Source: Saccharopolyspora_C sp040643635
Lineage (GTDB): Bacteria > Actinomycetota > Actinomycetes > Mycobacteriales > Pseudonocardiaceae
Direction of reading: 5' to 3'
DNA: 64,000 nucleotides
Assembly: GCF_040643635.1 (NCBI RefSeq)
Contig: NZ_JBEYUS010000013.1
Coordinates: forward strand, 1-64,000
Of this stretch, positions 8,455-17,767 are shown piece by piece (the stretch's first letter is position 1; each line of letters opens with the position of its first letter). The position numbers and the translations under genes are program-made. The notes beneath the pieces were generated by a model, which was not told the origin of the DNA, made no database searches, and worked only from the letters and a program-made list of their open reading frames with translations.

Positions 8455-10143
8455 ATGAGAGCTCCGTCGAGACCGCACTCGCCCGGCGTCCGGCGCCGGG
8501 CCGCGATCGCGGGGATCACCTGCGCGCTCGTGGCGGCCGCAGCGGCAGGATGCGCCGAATCCCAACGCGGCGAGGGCGGCGGCGACGGTGGCAGCCTCAC
8601 CTTCGGCGCCGCGGGCGCCCCCGACCTGTTCGACCCGTTCTACGCCTCGGACGGCGAGACGTTCCGCGTCACCCGCCAGATCATGGAAGGCCTCGTCGGA
8701 TTCAAGGCGGGCACCGCCGACGTCGAACCGGAGCTCGCCGAACGCTGGGAGCACACCCCCGACGGCACGACCTGGACCTTCCACCTGCGGCAGGGCGTGA
8801 AGTTCCACGACGGCACCGCCTTCGACGCCGACGCGGTCTGCAAGAACTTCGAGCGCTGGTACCACCAGACCGGCGCCGGGCAGAACAACGCGCTGTCGTA
8901 CTACTGGATCGAGAACTTCGGCGGGTTCGCCGACGGCGCGCGGCCCTCGCTCTACGACTCCTGCGAGAGCCCCGACCCGGCGACCGCGGTCGTGCACCTC
9001 ACCCGCGCCACCTCCAAGTTCCCCGACCTGCTCGGCCTGCCCGCGTTCAGCATGCAGTCGCCGACCGCGATGGACCGCTACCGCGCCAACGACGTGCGCG
9101 CCGAAGGCGACAGCTTCGCCTACCCCGAATACGCGCAGTCGCACCCGACCGGCACCGGACCGTTCCGGTTCGTCTCCTACGACCAGGGCAACGCCGCGAT
9201 CCGGCTGGAGCGCAACGACGACTACTGGGGCGAGCCCGCGAAGCTGCACGACCTCACGTTCCGGATCATCCCGGACGAGACCACCCGCAAGCAGGAACTC
9301 GAATCGGGCGGCATCGACGGCTACGACCTGCCCAACGCCGCCGACCTGAAGTCGTTGCGGGACGCGGGGAACCAGGTCGAGGTCCGCGACCCGTTCAACG
9401 TCATGTACCTGGGGATCACGCAGAAGAACAACCCGAAGCTGCGGGACCTGCGGGTGCGCCAGGCGCTGGCGCACGCGGTGGACCGGGAGAACCTCGTCAA
9501 GGCGAACCTGCCCGAGGGCGCCGAGGTCGCCACCCAGTTCTACCCGGACACCGTCGACGGCTGGGCGCCCGATGTGCAGCAGTACCCGCACGACCCGGCC
9601 CGCGCCCGGCAGCTGCTCGCCGAAGCCGGGGCCGGCGACCTCACCCTGACCTTCTACTGGCCCGCCGAGGTCACCCGGCCCTACATGCCGGACCCGCAGG
9701 GCATCTACAACGCGCTCGCCGAAGACCTCCGCGAGGTCGGCATCACGGTGAACGCGGTGAGCAAGCCGTGGAACGGCGGCTACATCGACGACGTGGACAA
9801 CGCGCGCGCCGACGTGTTCCTGCTCGGCTGGACCGGGGACTACAACACGCCGGACAACTTCATCGGCACCTTCTTCGGCACGCCCACGAACCGCTTCTAC
9901 ACCGCGGAATCCCCGTGGGGCGAGCAGCTGGCCGCCGAACTCCGGGCCGCCGACGGCGAACCGGACGAGGTGAAGCGCAACGGGATGTACCAGGAGGTCA
10001 ACCGGAAGTTGCTGGCCGACTACCTGCCCGCCGTCCCGCTGTCGCACTCGCCGCCCGCGATCGTCGTCGGCGAGAACGTGCACGGGCTCGTCCCGTCCCC
10101 GCTGACCGCCGAGGAGTTCGCCGGGGTCACCGTCACCGGCTGA
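8455..10143 (+). CDS. ABC transporter substrate-binding lipoprotein, peptide/nickel family
   Basis: A 562-residue extracytoplasmic solute-binding protein (SBP family 5, OppA/DppA type). It starts with a twin-Arg-rich region and a hydrophobic signal with lipobox AAGC (Cys33). The family hallmark TWTFHLRQGVKFHDGTAFDADAV follows near residue 115, and the C-terminal lobe contains DVFLLGWTGDYNTPDNFI. It captures peptides or other solutes for the permease pair encoded downstream. The ATG at 8455 is preceded by GAGG; a GTG ten codons upstream is less likely. It is the first gene of a five-gene importer operon. Confidence 0.92.
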   Translation: MRAPSRPHSPGVRRRAAIAGITCALVAAAAAGCAESQRGEGGGDGGSLTFGAAGAPDLFDPFYASDGETFRVTRQIMEGLVGFKAGTADVEPELAERWEHTPDGTTWTFHLRQGVKFHDGTAFDADAVCKNFERWYHQTGAGQNNALSYYWIENFGGFADGARPSLYDSCESPDPATAVVHLTRATSKFPDLLGLPAFSMQSPTAMDRYRANDVRAEGDSFAYPEYAQSHPTGTGPFRFVSYDQGNAAIRLERNDDYWGEPAKLHDLTFRIIPDETTRKQELESGGIDGYDLPNAADLKSLRDAGNQVEVRDPFNVMYLGITQKNNPKLRDLRVRQALAHAVDRENLVKANLPEGAEVATQFYPDTVDGWAPDVQQYPHDPARARQLLAEAGAGDLTLTFYWPAEVTRPYMPDPQGIYNALAEDLREVGITVNAVSKPWNGGYIDDVDNARADVFLLGWTGDYNTPDNFIGTFFGTPTNRFYTAESPWGEQLAAELRAADGEPDEVKRNGMYQEVNRKLLADYLPAVPLSHSPPAIVVGENVHGLVPSPLTAEEFAGVTVTG

Positions 10144-10258
10144 CCCGGGGGCCGCCGCGATCCCGCGCGATCGCGGCGGCCGCACCGGGGGATCCACCGT
10201 CCACATCGGACCCGAACCGACCCGCAGAGGACGCAGTACCGCACAACCCGGGGGACGC

Positions 10259-11269
10259 TTGCTCCGCTACACGATCCGGAGACTGGCACAGCTGGTGCTC
10301 GTCGTCTTCGTCCTGTCCGTGCTGCTGTTCGGCTGGCTGCGGCTGCTGCCCGGCGGCCCGGTGTCGGCGCTGCTCGGCGACCGCGCCACCCCGGAATCCC
10401 GCGCCGCGCTCGAAGCGCAGCTCGGCCTGGACCAGCCGATCTGGTCGCAGTACGGGAGATTCCTGCTGCGCGCGCTCAGCGGCGACTTCGGCACCTCCAC
10501 CGGCGTGCAGCGCGGATCGCCCGCGGTGGAGGTGTTCCTCACCCGCTTCCCCGCGACCATCGAGCTCTCGTTGCTGGCGCTGCTGCTCGCCGTCGCCGTC
10601 GGCATCCCGCTCGGCTACCTCGCCGCGCGCCGCCGCGGCGGCTGGTGGGACAACCTGAGCATCACCTGGTCGCTCGTCGGCGTCGCGGTGCCGGTGTTCT
10701 TCCTGGCGTTCCTGCTGAAGTTCGTGTTCGCCGTGCAGCTCGGCTGGCTGCCCGCCTCCGGCAGGCAGGACATCGGGCTCGACGCCACCCGCGTCACCGG
10801 CTTCTACGTCCTCGACGGGCTCCTCACCCGCGAGTGGGACGCCGCGTGGAACGCGCTGGTGCACCTGGCGCTGCCCGCGGTCGCGCTGTCCACGATCCCG
10901 TTCGCGGTGATCTTCCGGATCACCCGGGCCGCCGTCCTCGACGTGCTCGACGAGGACTACGTGCGCACCGCCCGCGCCAAAGGCCTCAGCGGCGCGGTGA
11001 TCCGGCGCAGGCACGTGCTGCACAACGCGATGCTGCCGGTCGTCACCACCGTCGGGCTGCAGACCGGGGCGCTGCTGGCCGGCGCGGTGCTCACCGAGCG
11101 GGTGTTCAACATCGCCGGGATCGGCCAGGCCGTCGCCGTCGGCTTCGAGCGCAAGGACTTCCCGGTGCTGCAAGTGGTGATCCTGGCGGCGGCGATGGTG
11201 TACGTGGTGGTCAACCTGCTCGTGGACCTCTCGTACGCGCTGATCGACCCCCGATTGCGGGCGAGGTGA
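10259..11269 (+). CDS. ABC peptide transporter permease, DppB/OppB type
   Basis: A 336-residue inner-membrane permease. The N-terminus LRYTIRRLAQLVLVVFVLSVLLF and the following Gly-Leu-Asp-Gln-Pro segment (QLGLDQPIWSQYGRFL) are typical of DppB. Six membrane spans and the EAA loop (DYVRTARAKGLSGAVIRRRHVLHNAMLPV) that contacts the ATPases are visible. Translation likely starts at TTG 10259, directly after GGGGGA. It forms the channel together with the next gene's product. Confidence 0.9.
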   Translation: MLRYTIRRLAQLVLVVFVLSVLLFGWLRLLPGGPVSALLGDRATPESRAALEAQLGLDQPIWSQYGRFLLRALSGDFGTSTGVQRGSPAVEVFLTRFPATIELSLLALLLAVAVGIPLGYLAARRRGGWWDNLSITWSLVGVAVPVFFLAFLLKFVFAVQLGWLPASGRQDIGLDATRVTGFYVLDGLLTREWDAAWNALVHLALPAVALSTIPFAVIFRITRAAVLDVLDEDYVRTARAKGLSGAVIRRRHVLHNAMLPVVTTVGLQTGALLAGAVLTERVFNIAGIGQAVAVGFERKDFPVLQVVILAAAMVYVVVNLLVDLSYALIDPRLRAR

Positions 11270-11271
11270 CC

Positions 11272-12198
11272 GTGGTGACCCGGACCGCGCGCAAGGCGCG
11301 CATCGACGACCTGGCCGCGGCGGACCTCGGCGTCAGCCTCGTCGCCTCCGCGTGGCGGCGGCTGCGGTACAGCCCCGTGTTCCTCGTCGGCGCCGCCCTC
11401 ATCGGACTGTTCGTGCTGCTCGCCGTGTCGGCGCCGCTGCTCGCCCCGCACGACCCCGGGCTGCACCTGCTGGAGAACCAGGTCTCGCGCGCCGACAACA
11501 CGATTCCGCCCGCGCAGCCCGGACATCCGCTCGGCGGCGACCAGTACGGCCGCGACCTGCTGTCCCGGCTGCTGCTCGGCTCGCAGCAGACGCTGCTGGT
11601 GGCGCTGCTGGCCACCGTCATCGGGCTCGGCGGCGGGCTGGTCCTCGGCTTGCTCGCCGGCGCGTTCGGTGGCTGGGTCGACGCGCTCGTCATGCGCGTC
11701 GTGGACGTGCTGCTGTCCGTCCCGTCGCTGCTGCTGGCCGTGTCCATCGGGGCGCTGTTCACCCAGCAGAACCGGTTCACCGTGATCCTCGCCGTCGCGC
11801 TCGTGCAGGTGCCGATCTTCGGCAGGCTGCTGCGCGGCACCATGCTCGCCCAGCGCGCCAGCGACCACGTGCTCGCCGCGCGGGCGCTGGGCGTGCGGGA
11901 GAGCGCCATCGTGTTCCGGCACATGCTGCCCAACGCGCTCGGACCGGTGATCGTGCAGGCCACGCTCGTGCTGGCCACCGCGATCATCGACGCGGCGGCG
12001 CTGTCGTTCCTCGGCCTCGGCGCCGCCGACGACTCGGTGCCGGAATGGGGCCAGATGCTCGGGGGTGCGCAGGACGTCATCGACTCGCACCCGCAGCTGG
12101 CGTTCTGGCCCGCAGGCTGCATCATCCTCGTCGCCCTCGGCTTCACCCTGGTCGGCGAGTCGTTGCGGGACGCACTGGACCCGAAGCGGCGGCGCTGA
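11272..12198 (+). CDS. ABC peptide transporter permease, DppC/OppC type
   Basis: A 308-residue permease with the DppC pattern: an N-terminal cytoplasmic stretch, first span YSPVFLVGAALIGLFVLLAVSAP, the loop HPLGGDQYGRDLLSRLLLGSQQTLLVAL and the EAA loop (DHVLAARALGVRESAIVFRHMLPNALGPV). The C-terminus PEWGQMLGGAQ...WPAGCIILVALGFTLVGESLRDALDP is diagnostic. GTG codons at 11266, 11272 and 11275 are all possible starts; 11272 was preferred for its spacing from GAGG. The upstream gene ends at 11269, so translation is coupled. Confidence 0.9.
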   Translation: MVTRTARKARIDDLAAADLGVSLVASAWRRLRYSPVFLVGAALIGLFVLLAVSAPLLAPHDPGLHLLENQVSRADNTIPPAQPGHPLGGDQYGRDLLSRLLLGSQQTLLVALLATVIGLGGGLVLGLLAGAFGGWVDALVMRVVDVLLSVPSLLLAVSIGALFTQQNRFTVILAVALVQVPIFGRLLRGTMLAQRASDHVLAARALGVRESAIVFRHMLPNALGPVIVQATLVLATAIIDAAALSFLGLGAADDSVPEWGQMLGGAQDVIDSHPQLAFWPAGCIILVALGFTLVGESLRDALDPKRRR

Positions 12199-12238
12199 GC
12201 GCGCCGCCCGCGACCACCCACCTGTGAGGACCTCGGAT

Positions 12239-13237
12239 ATGGCACTGCTGGAAGTCCGCGACCTGTCGGTGGTGTTCGCGCGCCGCGGCGAACCACCGGT
12301 CACCGCGGTCGACGGCATCTCCTTCGACGTCGAACCGGGCCGCACCGTCGGGCTCGTCGGCGAATCCGGGTGCGGCAAGTCCGTCACCTCGCTCGCCATC
12401 ATGGGCCTGCTGCCGCCGCGCGGCGCCGAAGTCGGCGGCTCCGTGCGGTTCGACGGCACCGAACTGCTCTCGCTCGGCAAGAAGGAGCTGGACCGGCGGC
12501 GCGGCAGCGACCTCGGCATGGTGTTCCAGGACCCGCTGACCTCGCTGAACCCCGTGGTGCCGATCGGATTGCAGGTCTCCGAGGTCATCGAGCGGCACCG
12601 CGGCCTCGCCCGCAAGCAGGCCATGCCGGAGGCCGCGGACCTGCTGCGCCGCGTCGGCATCCCGGACCCGACGCGGCGGCTCAAGGAGTACCCGCACCAG
12701 CTCTCCGGCGGGATGCGGCAGCGCGCGCTGATCGCGATGGCGCTGGCCTGCCGGCCGCGGCTGCTCATCGCCGACGAGCCGACCACCGCGCTCGACGTGA
12801 CGATCCAGGCGCAGATCCTGAACCTGCTGGCCACGCTCGTCGCCGATACCGGCACCGCGCTCATCATGATCACGCACGACCTGGGGGTGGTCGCCGGGCT
12901 GTGCGACGAGGTGAACGTGCTCTACGCGGGCCGCGTCGTGGAGCGCGCCACCCGGCACGAGCTGTTCGCCCGGCCCCGCCACCCCTACACCTCGGGGCTG
13001 CTCGCCTCGGTGCCGCGGCTGGACTCGCCGCGCGGGCGGCGGCTCGCGCCGATCCGCGGCTCGGTGAGCGACAACATCCCGTGGGACACCGGGTGCGCGT
13101 TCAGCCCGCGCTGCCCGAACGCCCTCGACGTGTGCGGGCAGGAACCACCGGACGCGTCCATCGACGTGGGAGCGCGGCTGCTGCGCTGCCACAACCCGGT
13201 CCGGGAGATCGCCGCCAGCACCGCGGAGCAGTCATGA
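12239..13237 (+). CDS. ABC peptide transporter ATP-binding protein, DppD/OppD type
   Basis: A 332-residue ATPase. Walker A GESGCGKS, Q-loop VFQDPLTSLNP, signature LSGGMRQR, Walker B LLIADEPTTALD and the H-loop TITHDLG-type segment (ITHDLGVV) are all present. The C-terminal extension with CAFSPRCPNALDVC is the oligopeptide-type domain that can bind an iron-sulfur cluster in related proteins. It couples ATP hydrolysis to uptake with the next gene's product, which overlaps it by four bases (ATGA). Confidence 0.92.
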   Translation: MALLEVRDLSVVFARRGEPPVTAVDGISFDVEPGRTVGLVGESGCGKSVTSLAIMGLLPPRGAEVGGSVRFDGTELLSLGKKELDRRRGSDLGMVFQDPLTSLNPVVPIGLQVSEVIERHRGLARKQAMPEAADLLRRVGIPDPTRRLKEYPHQLSGGMRQRALIAMALACRPRLLIADEPTTALDVTIQAQILNLLATLVADTGTALIMITHDLGVVAGLCDEVNVLYAGRVVERATRHELFARPRHPYTSGLLASVPRLDSPRGRRLAPIRGSVSDNIPWDTGCAFSPRCPNALDVCGQEPPDASIDVGARLLRCHNPVREIAASTAEQS

Positions 13238-14304
13238 CGAACACGACACCCGGCGCGCTCGCCGCGCCTGCCGGCACCGCGGACCGCGAGGTGCTCGTCG
13301 AGGTCACCGACCTCGCCGTGCACTTCCCGATCAAGCGCGGCGTGGTGCTGGACCGCACCGTCGGCCACGTGCACGCCGTGGACGGGGTGACGCTGGGCGT
13401 GCGGCGCGGCGAGACCTACGGCCTCGTCGGCGAATCCGGCTGCGGGAAGTCCACCCTCGGCCGCGCCCTGCTGCGGCTCGAACGGCCCACCGGCGGCCGC
13501 GTCGTGTTCGACGGCACCGACCTGTCCGGGATGAAGGGCGAATCGCTGCGCCGGATGCGCCGCCGCATGCAGATGGTGTTCCAGGACCCGCTGTCCTCGT
13601 TGGATCCGCGGCAGTCCGTGGAGGCGCTGCTGGTGGAGGGGATGCGCGCGCACGACCTGGACCGGGGCCGCGACTCGACCGCCGCCCGGCTGCGCGAGCT
13701 GCTCGCCGCGGTGGGCCTGCCCGTCTCGGCGCTGCGCAAGTACCCGCACGAGTTCTCCGGCGGGCAGCGCCAGCGCATCGGCATCGCCCGGGCGCTCGCC
13801 GTCGGACCCGACCTGGTCATCGCCGATGAGCCGGTGTCCGCGCTGGACGTATCGGTGCAGGCGCAGGTGGTGAACCTGCTGGAAGACCTCCAGGGCGAGT
13901 TCGGCCTCACCTACCTGGTCATCGCGCACGACCTCGCCGTGGTGCGGCACATCGCCGACCGGGTCGGCGTCATGTACCTCGGCGGGCTCGTGGAGGAGGC
14001 CGGGTCCGACGAGCTGTACACCGCGCCGCGCCACCCGTACACGAAGGCGCTGCTGTCCGCGGTGCCCGTGCCCGACCCGCGGGTGGAGGACCGGCGCGAG
14101 CAGATCCTGCTCTCCGGCGACCTGCCGTCCCCGGCCGATCCGCCCACCGGCTGCCGCTTCCACACCCGCTGCCCGTGGCGGCGGCCGGAGCGGTGCGACA
14201 CCGAACGCCCCGAGCTGCGCACCCTCGGCACCGGGCACCGGGTCGCCTGCCACTACGCGGAGGAGATCAGCGGGCCGCCGCCTGCCGGAACTCGCTCGGG
14301 TTGA
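13234..14304 (+). CDS. ABC peptide transporter ATP-binding protein, DppF/OppF type
   Basis: A 356-residue ATPase with Walker A GESGCGKS, signature FSGGQRQR, Walker B LVIADEPVSALD and the OppF-type C-terminus (GCRFHTRCPWRRPERC). The start ATG at 13234 overlaps the upstream stop, so the two ATPases are translationally coupled. At its 3' end the gene runs 38 bp into the oppositely oriented AraC gene, leaving no room for a terminator between them. Confidence 0.92.
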   Translation: MTNTTPGALAAPAGTADREVLVEVTDLAVHFPIKRGVVLDRTVGHVHAVDGVTLGVRRGETYGLVGESGCGKSTLGRALLRLERPTGGRVVFDGTDLSGMKGESLRRMRRRMQMVFQDPLSSLDPRQSVEALLVEGMRAHDLDRGRDSTAARLRELLAAVGLPVSALRKYPHEFSGGQRQRIGIARALAVGPDLVIADEPVSALDVSVQAQVVNLLEDLQGEFGLTYLVIAHDLAVVRHIADRVGVMYLGGLVEEAGSDELYTAPRHPYTKALLSAVPVPDPRVEDRREQILLSGDLPSPADPPTGCRFHTRCPWRRPERCDTERPELRTLGTGHRVACHYAEEISGPPPAGTRSG

Positions 14305-15196
14305 TGCCGCGGACCCGCTTGAACGCGGAGCTGAACCCGAACGGGTCCGCGTAGCCGACGGTCCGCGCGACCTCCGCGACCGTCGCCGCCTCCCGGTCCA
14401 CCAGCAGGTCCGCGGCCAGCGTCATCCGCCAGCGCGTCAGGTACGTCAACGGCGGCTCGCCCACCAGTTCCGCGAACCGCTTCGCCATCGTCGACCGCGA
14501 CACCCCGGTGCGGGACGCCAGCGCGCCGACCGTCCACGGCGCCGCCGGTTCCTCGTGCAGCAGCCGCAGCGCGGCGCCCACCACCGGGTCGTGCTGCGCC
14601 GCCCACCAGGCCGGGGGTTCGCCGCCGGGCCGGTCGAACCACGAGCGCAGCGTGCAGACCAGCATCCAGTCCAGCAGCCGGTCCAGCACCACCTGCTGGC
14701 CGGGCGCGTCCACGGCGACCTCGGCGGCCAGCTGCTCCAGCACCGGGTCCGCGGTGCCCCCGGCGTCCACCCGCAGCAGCACCGGTAGCGCGTCCAGCAG
14801 CCTGCGGCTGATCTCGCCGCGCGCCGGGTACGCGCCGGTGATCAGCGTGGTCGCTCCCGCGTCCCCGGCCGGGTCGCTCCAGCCGAGCCGGTGCCGCGCG
14901 CCGCCCTGCTCCGGCGTCGCGCAGTCCACCCCGCACTCGACGGGCTCCGCGCTCGTGCCGACCTCGTCGACGAAGGCGAACGTCCCCGGTCCGCGCACGA
15001 TCATCGTGTCCCCGGCGCGCAGCCGCTCCGGCGGCAGGCCCGCAGGCACGACCCAGCCCGAGCCGGTCAGCGCGGTGACGAGCGTGAGCGGCGCGCCGTC
15101 CGCGAAGTGCAGCGACCACGGCGGCGAGACGGTCGTCGTGCCGAACAGGGAACCGTGCGCCCGCACCCCGCGGATCAAGTCGCTGAACGCATCCAC
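14267..15196 (-). CDS. AraC family transcriptional regulator
   Basis: A 309-residue regulator with an N-terminal cupin-like sensor (AraC-binding-like cupin 6 type, about residues 1-180) and a C-terminal double helix-turn-helix, visible as VGALASRTGVSRSTMAKRF and AEVARTVGYADPFGFSSAFKRVRGINPSEFRQ. It is divergent from the NmrA-like oxidoreductase gene 82 bp away, which is the common arrangement for a regulator and its target. The inducer is unknown. Its 3' end overlaps the end of the transporter operon. Confidence 0.92.
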   Translation of the reverse strand: MDAFSDLIRGVRAHGSLFGTTTVSPPWSLHFADGAPLTLVTALTGSGWVVPAGLPPERLRAGDTMIVRGPGTFAFVDEVGTSAEPVECGVDCATPEQGGARHRLGWSDPAGDAGATTLITGAYPARGEISRRLLDALPVLLRVDAGGTADPVLEQLAAEVAVDAPGQQVVLDRLLDWMLVCTLRSWFDRPGGEPPAWWAAQHDPVVGAALRLLHEEPAAPWTVGALASRTGVSRSTMAKRFAELVGEPPLTYLTRWRMTLAADLLVDREAATVAEVARTVGYADPFGFSSAFKRVRGINPSEFRQAAAR

Positions 15197-15278
15197 CCCG
15201 TCGAGCGTAGACGAACGGACAGGCGATCCGGCTCTTCACCCATGTGCGCGTCCGGTCCGGGCGCGTTGAATCGGTGGC

Positions 15279-16109
15279 ATGACCGACACGACCCTCGTCC
15301 TCGGCGCCACCGGCAAGACCGGCCGCCGCATCGTCCCCCGGCTGCGGCTGCGCGGCGTCCCGGTGCGGGCCGCGTCCCGGTCCAGCGCCACCCGCTTCGA
15401 CTGGCACGACCCGGCGGGCTGGGACGCGGTGCTGCGCGGCGTGGACGCCGTGTACCTGGTGGCGCCGCGCGAACCGGGGCCCGCGCACGACTTCGTGGCC
15501 CGCGCCGCGGCGGCCGGGGTGCGGCGGCTGGTGCTGCTGTCCGGGCGCGGTGCCGACCGCTGGGGGGAGTCGGACTTCGGGCGGGACATGCGGTCCGCGG
15601 AGGACGCGGTGCGCGGTTCGGCGCTGGAGTGGACGGTGCTGCGCGCGTCGAACTTCGCGCAGAACTTCGACGAGGAGGTGTTCCTGCCCGCGCTGCTGGC
15701 CGGGGAACTCGCGCTGCCCGCGGGGCCGGTGCCGGAACCGTTCATCGACGTCGAGGACGTCGCCGACGCCGCCACCGCGGTGCTCACCGAGCCGGGACGG
15801 CACGCCGGGCGGACCTACGAGCTGTCCGGACCGCGCGCCATCACCTTCGGTGAGGTCGTCGACCTGATCTCCCGCGCCACCGGGCGGTCGATCACCTACC
15901 GCCGCACCGCGCCCGCCGCGTACGAGGCGGCGCTGATCGCGGAGGGCGTGCCCGCGGCGGACGCGCACGACGTGGTCGCGATGTTCGAGCTGATGGCGGA
16001 CGGGCTGATCGCCGAGACCACCGGCGAACTCGCGGCCCTGCTCGGGCGCGCGCCCCGCACGTTCGAGGACTACGTGGTGCGGGCCGCCGCGGCGGGCGCC
16101 TGGGGGTGA
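15279..16109 (+). CDS. NmrA/SDR-type NAD(P)-binding oxidoreductase or sensor
   Basis: A 276-residue atypical short-chain dehydrogenase. The dinucleotide-binding motif LGATGKTGRR lies at residues 7-16, followed by RAASRSS, which suits NADP. The rest resembles NmrA/NAD(P)H azoreductase-like proteins (LVLLSGRGA, WTVLRASNFAQNF, FIDVEDVADAATAVL). The usual Tyr-Lys pair of classical SDRs is not evident, so it may be a reductase or a redox sensor. Likely controlled by the divergent AraC regulator. Confidence 0.85.
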   Translation: MTDTTLVLGATGKTGRRIVPRLRLRGVPVRAASRSSATRFDWHDPAGWDAVLRGVDAVYLVAPREPGPAHDFVARAAAAGVRRLVLLSGRGADRWGESDFGRDMRSAEDAVRGSALEWTVLRASNFAQNFDEEVFLPALLAGELALPAGPVPEPFIDVEDVADAATAVLTEPGRHAGRTYELSGPRAITFGEVVDLISRATGRSITYRRTAPAAYEAALIAEGVPAADAHDVVAMFELMADGLIAETTGELAALLGRAPRTFEDYVVRAAAAGAWG

Positions 16110-16197
16110 GCGCCGCTCGGGGGCGGGCGGGCCATCTGCATCCACAAAGGACTGAAAAGCACTTCTCCGACCACACGGCGAAAGCGGAGGGAAGACC

Positions 16198-16620
16198 ATG
16201 AACACCGGCACCCCGACCACCGAAGACCTCGCACTCCTCCGGCGCCCGCTGCACGGTTTCCTGACCGTCGCGGCGGCCCCGGTCCCGGCGCAACCCCGCC
16301 CGGTCTGGTTCGACGCCGCCGCCGACGGCACGATCCACCTGTTCACCGAACCCGGCTCGCTCAAGGTGCGGCGGCTGGAGCGCGATCCGCGCGCCTCGCT
16401 CGTCGTCGCCGCCCCGGTGGGGGAGCGCGAGCACTGGGTGTCGGTGGCCGGTCGCGTCACCTTCGAACCGGACGGGGCGGAGGACCTGGCCCGCCGCCTC
16501 GCCGCCCGCTACTGGGACCTGACCGACCCGACGCGCATCGCCGACCTCGACGCCATGCTCGCCGCCGGAGTTCTCCGCTGCACCCTCCACCCGGAGAAGA
16601 CCCACCGCTTCACCTACTGA
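16198..16620 (+). CDS. Pyridoxamine 5'-phosphate oxidase-like flavoprotein
   Basis: A 140-residue split-barrel protein. PRPVWFDAAADGTIHLFTEPGSLKVRRLERDPRASLVV is the flavin-binding core of the PPOX/F420-dependent reductase family, and WVSVAGRVTFEPD is the following strand pair. Such small proteins use FMN or F420 to reduce varied compounds; the true cofactor is not decidable here. The ATG at 16198 has GGAGGGAAG upstream. It lies 88 bp after the NmrA-like gene and may be co-transcribed. Confidence 0.85.
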   Translation: MNTGTPTTEDLALLRRPLHGFLTVAAAPVPAQPRPVWFDAAADGTIHLFTEPGSLKVRRLERDPRASLVVAAPVGEREHWVSVAGRVTFEPDGAEDLARRLAARYWDLTDPTRIADLDAMLAAGVLRCTLHPEKTHRFTY

Positions 16621-16750
16621 CCGCGGCGGTCCCGGCATCGCGCTCGTCGACGTCTGCTGCGACTCCGATGAGGCTCCCCAGGCCGGGCCGTCCGGACGCG
16701 CCGGTGGGGCATCGCGCCCGTGGGACCTCCTGCCGCTCCGCGGGGGCCGG

Positions 16751-17722
16751 TCACGCGTTCCGGTGTTCTCCGGTCGCCGGTGCCGCTTCGAGCGGGGGCG
16801 CGACGGGTTCGAGGGGTGGCGGGGTGGCGCGGGGCGGGCGGCTGCCGAGGAGGACTCCGCCGACGACGACCGCCCCGGCGGCGAGCTCGACCGGGTGCGG
16901 CTGCTCGCCCAGCACCAGCCACGCCGAGGTGACGCCGACGATCGGCACCAGCAGCGAGAACGGTGCCACGGTGCTCGCCGGGTACCGCGCCAGCAGCGTC
17001 GTCCACAGCCCGGAGCCGACCACGGTCGCCAGCAGCGAGGTGAACGCCAGCCCGCCCAGCGCCGCCCACCCGGCGGGGGACAGCACGGAACCGGCGACCG
17101 CCCGCCAGCCGGTGCCGGGCCCTTCCAGGAACGCGGACAGCACGAACATCGGCACCGGCGGCACGATCGACATCCACAGCGTCAGCCGCAGCGGGTTCGG
17201 CGCCTGCGCCTTGCGGCTGCACAGGTTGCCGATCGCCCAGCCCAGCGCGCCGCACAGCGCGAGCAGCACCGGCAGCAGCGCCGCCGCCTGCGCCCGGTGC
17301 CAGCCGATGGCGGCCATGCCCAGCACGGCGATCGCGATGCCCGCGGCCTGCACCGGCCGGATCCGCTCCCGCAGCAGCACCCCGCCGAGCAGCACCGTGA
17401 ACGGCGCGGACGCCTGCAGCACCAGCGAGGCGAGCCCGGTCGGCAGGCCCGCGTCCATCGCCAGGAACAGGAACGCGAACTGCACGGTGCCGAACCCGAG
17501 CCCGTAGCCCAGCAGCCACCGCCACTTCACCCCGGGCAGCGGCACCAGCAGCACGGTCGGCACCGCGATCACCAGGAAGCGCAGCCCCGCGAAGAACAGC
17601 GGCGGGAACCACCGCAGCGCGTAGTCGAGGGCGAGGAAGTTGATGCCCCACAGCAGGGCGACGAAAGCGGCGAGGAGGCGGTCTCGGGCGGTCACGGCAC
17701 CGAGCCTGCGCGGACGCTCCAT
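16751..17722 (-). CDS. EamA family (DMT superfamily) transporter
   Basis: A 323-residue membrane protein with ten hydrophobic spans in two EamA repeats. The N-terminal repeat begins LLAAFVALLWGINFLALDYALRWFPPLFFAGLRF and the second begins LLALCGALGWAIGNLCSRKA; the C-terminal tail is Pro-rich and cytoplasmic. DMT exporters expel amino acids or other metabolites; substrate unknown. A TTG three codons upstream is an alternative start. It is divergent from a LysR regulator that probably controls it. Confidence 0.9.
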   Translation of the reverse strand: MERPRRLGAVTARDRLLAAFVALLWGINFLALDYALRWFPPLFFAGLRFLVIAVPTVLLVPLPGVKWRWLLGYGLGFGTVQFAFLFLAMDAGLPTGLASLVLQASAPFTVLLGGVLLRERIRPVQAAGIAIAVLGMAAIGWHRAQAAALLPVLLALCGALGWAIGNLCSRKAQAPNPLRLTLWMSIVPPVPMFVLSAFLEGPGTGWRAVAGSVLSPAGWAALGGLAFTSLLATVVGSGLWTTLLARYPASTVAPFSLLVPIVGVTSAWLVLGEQPHPVELAAGAVVVGGVLLGSRPPRATPPPLEPVAPPLEAAPATGEHRNA

Positions 17723-17736
17723 GAAGGACAAGCGAG

Positions 17737-17742
17737 ATTATC
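17737..17742 (-). promoter_or_regulatory. Putative -10 element for the EamA gene
   Basis: GATAAT on the minus strand lies so that transcription would begin around 17730, at or just before the translation start. The divergent LysR gene starts only 45 bp away, so the regulator can bind over both promoters. Confidence 0.45.
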
Positions 17743-17767
17743 TGCAACGTCCGTGTAGTTTCGCTTC

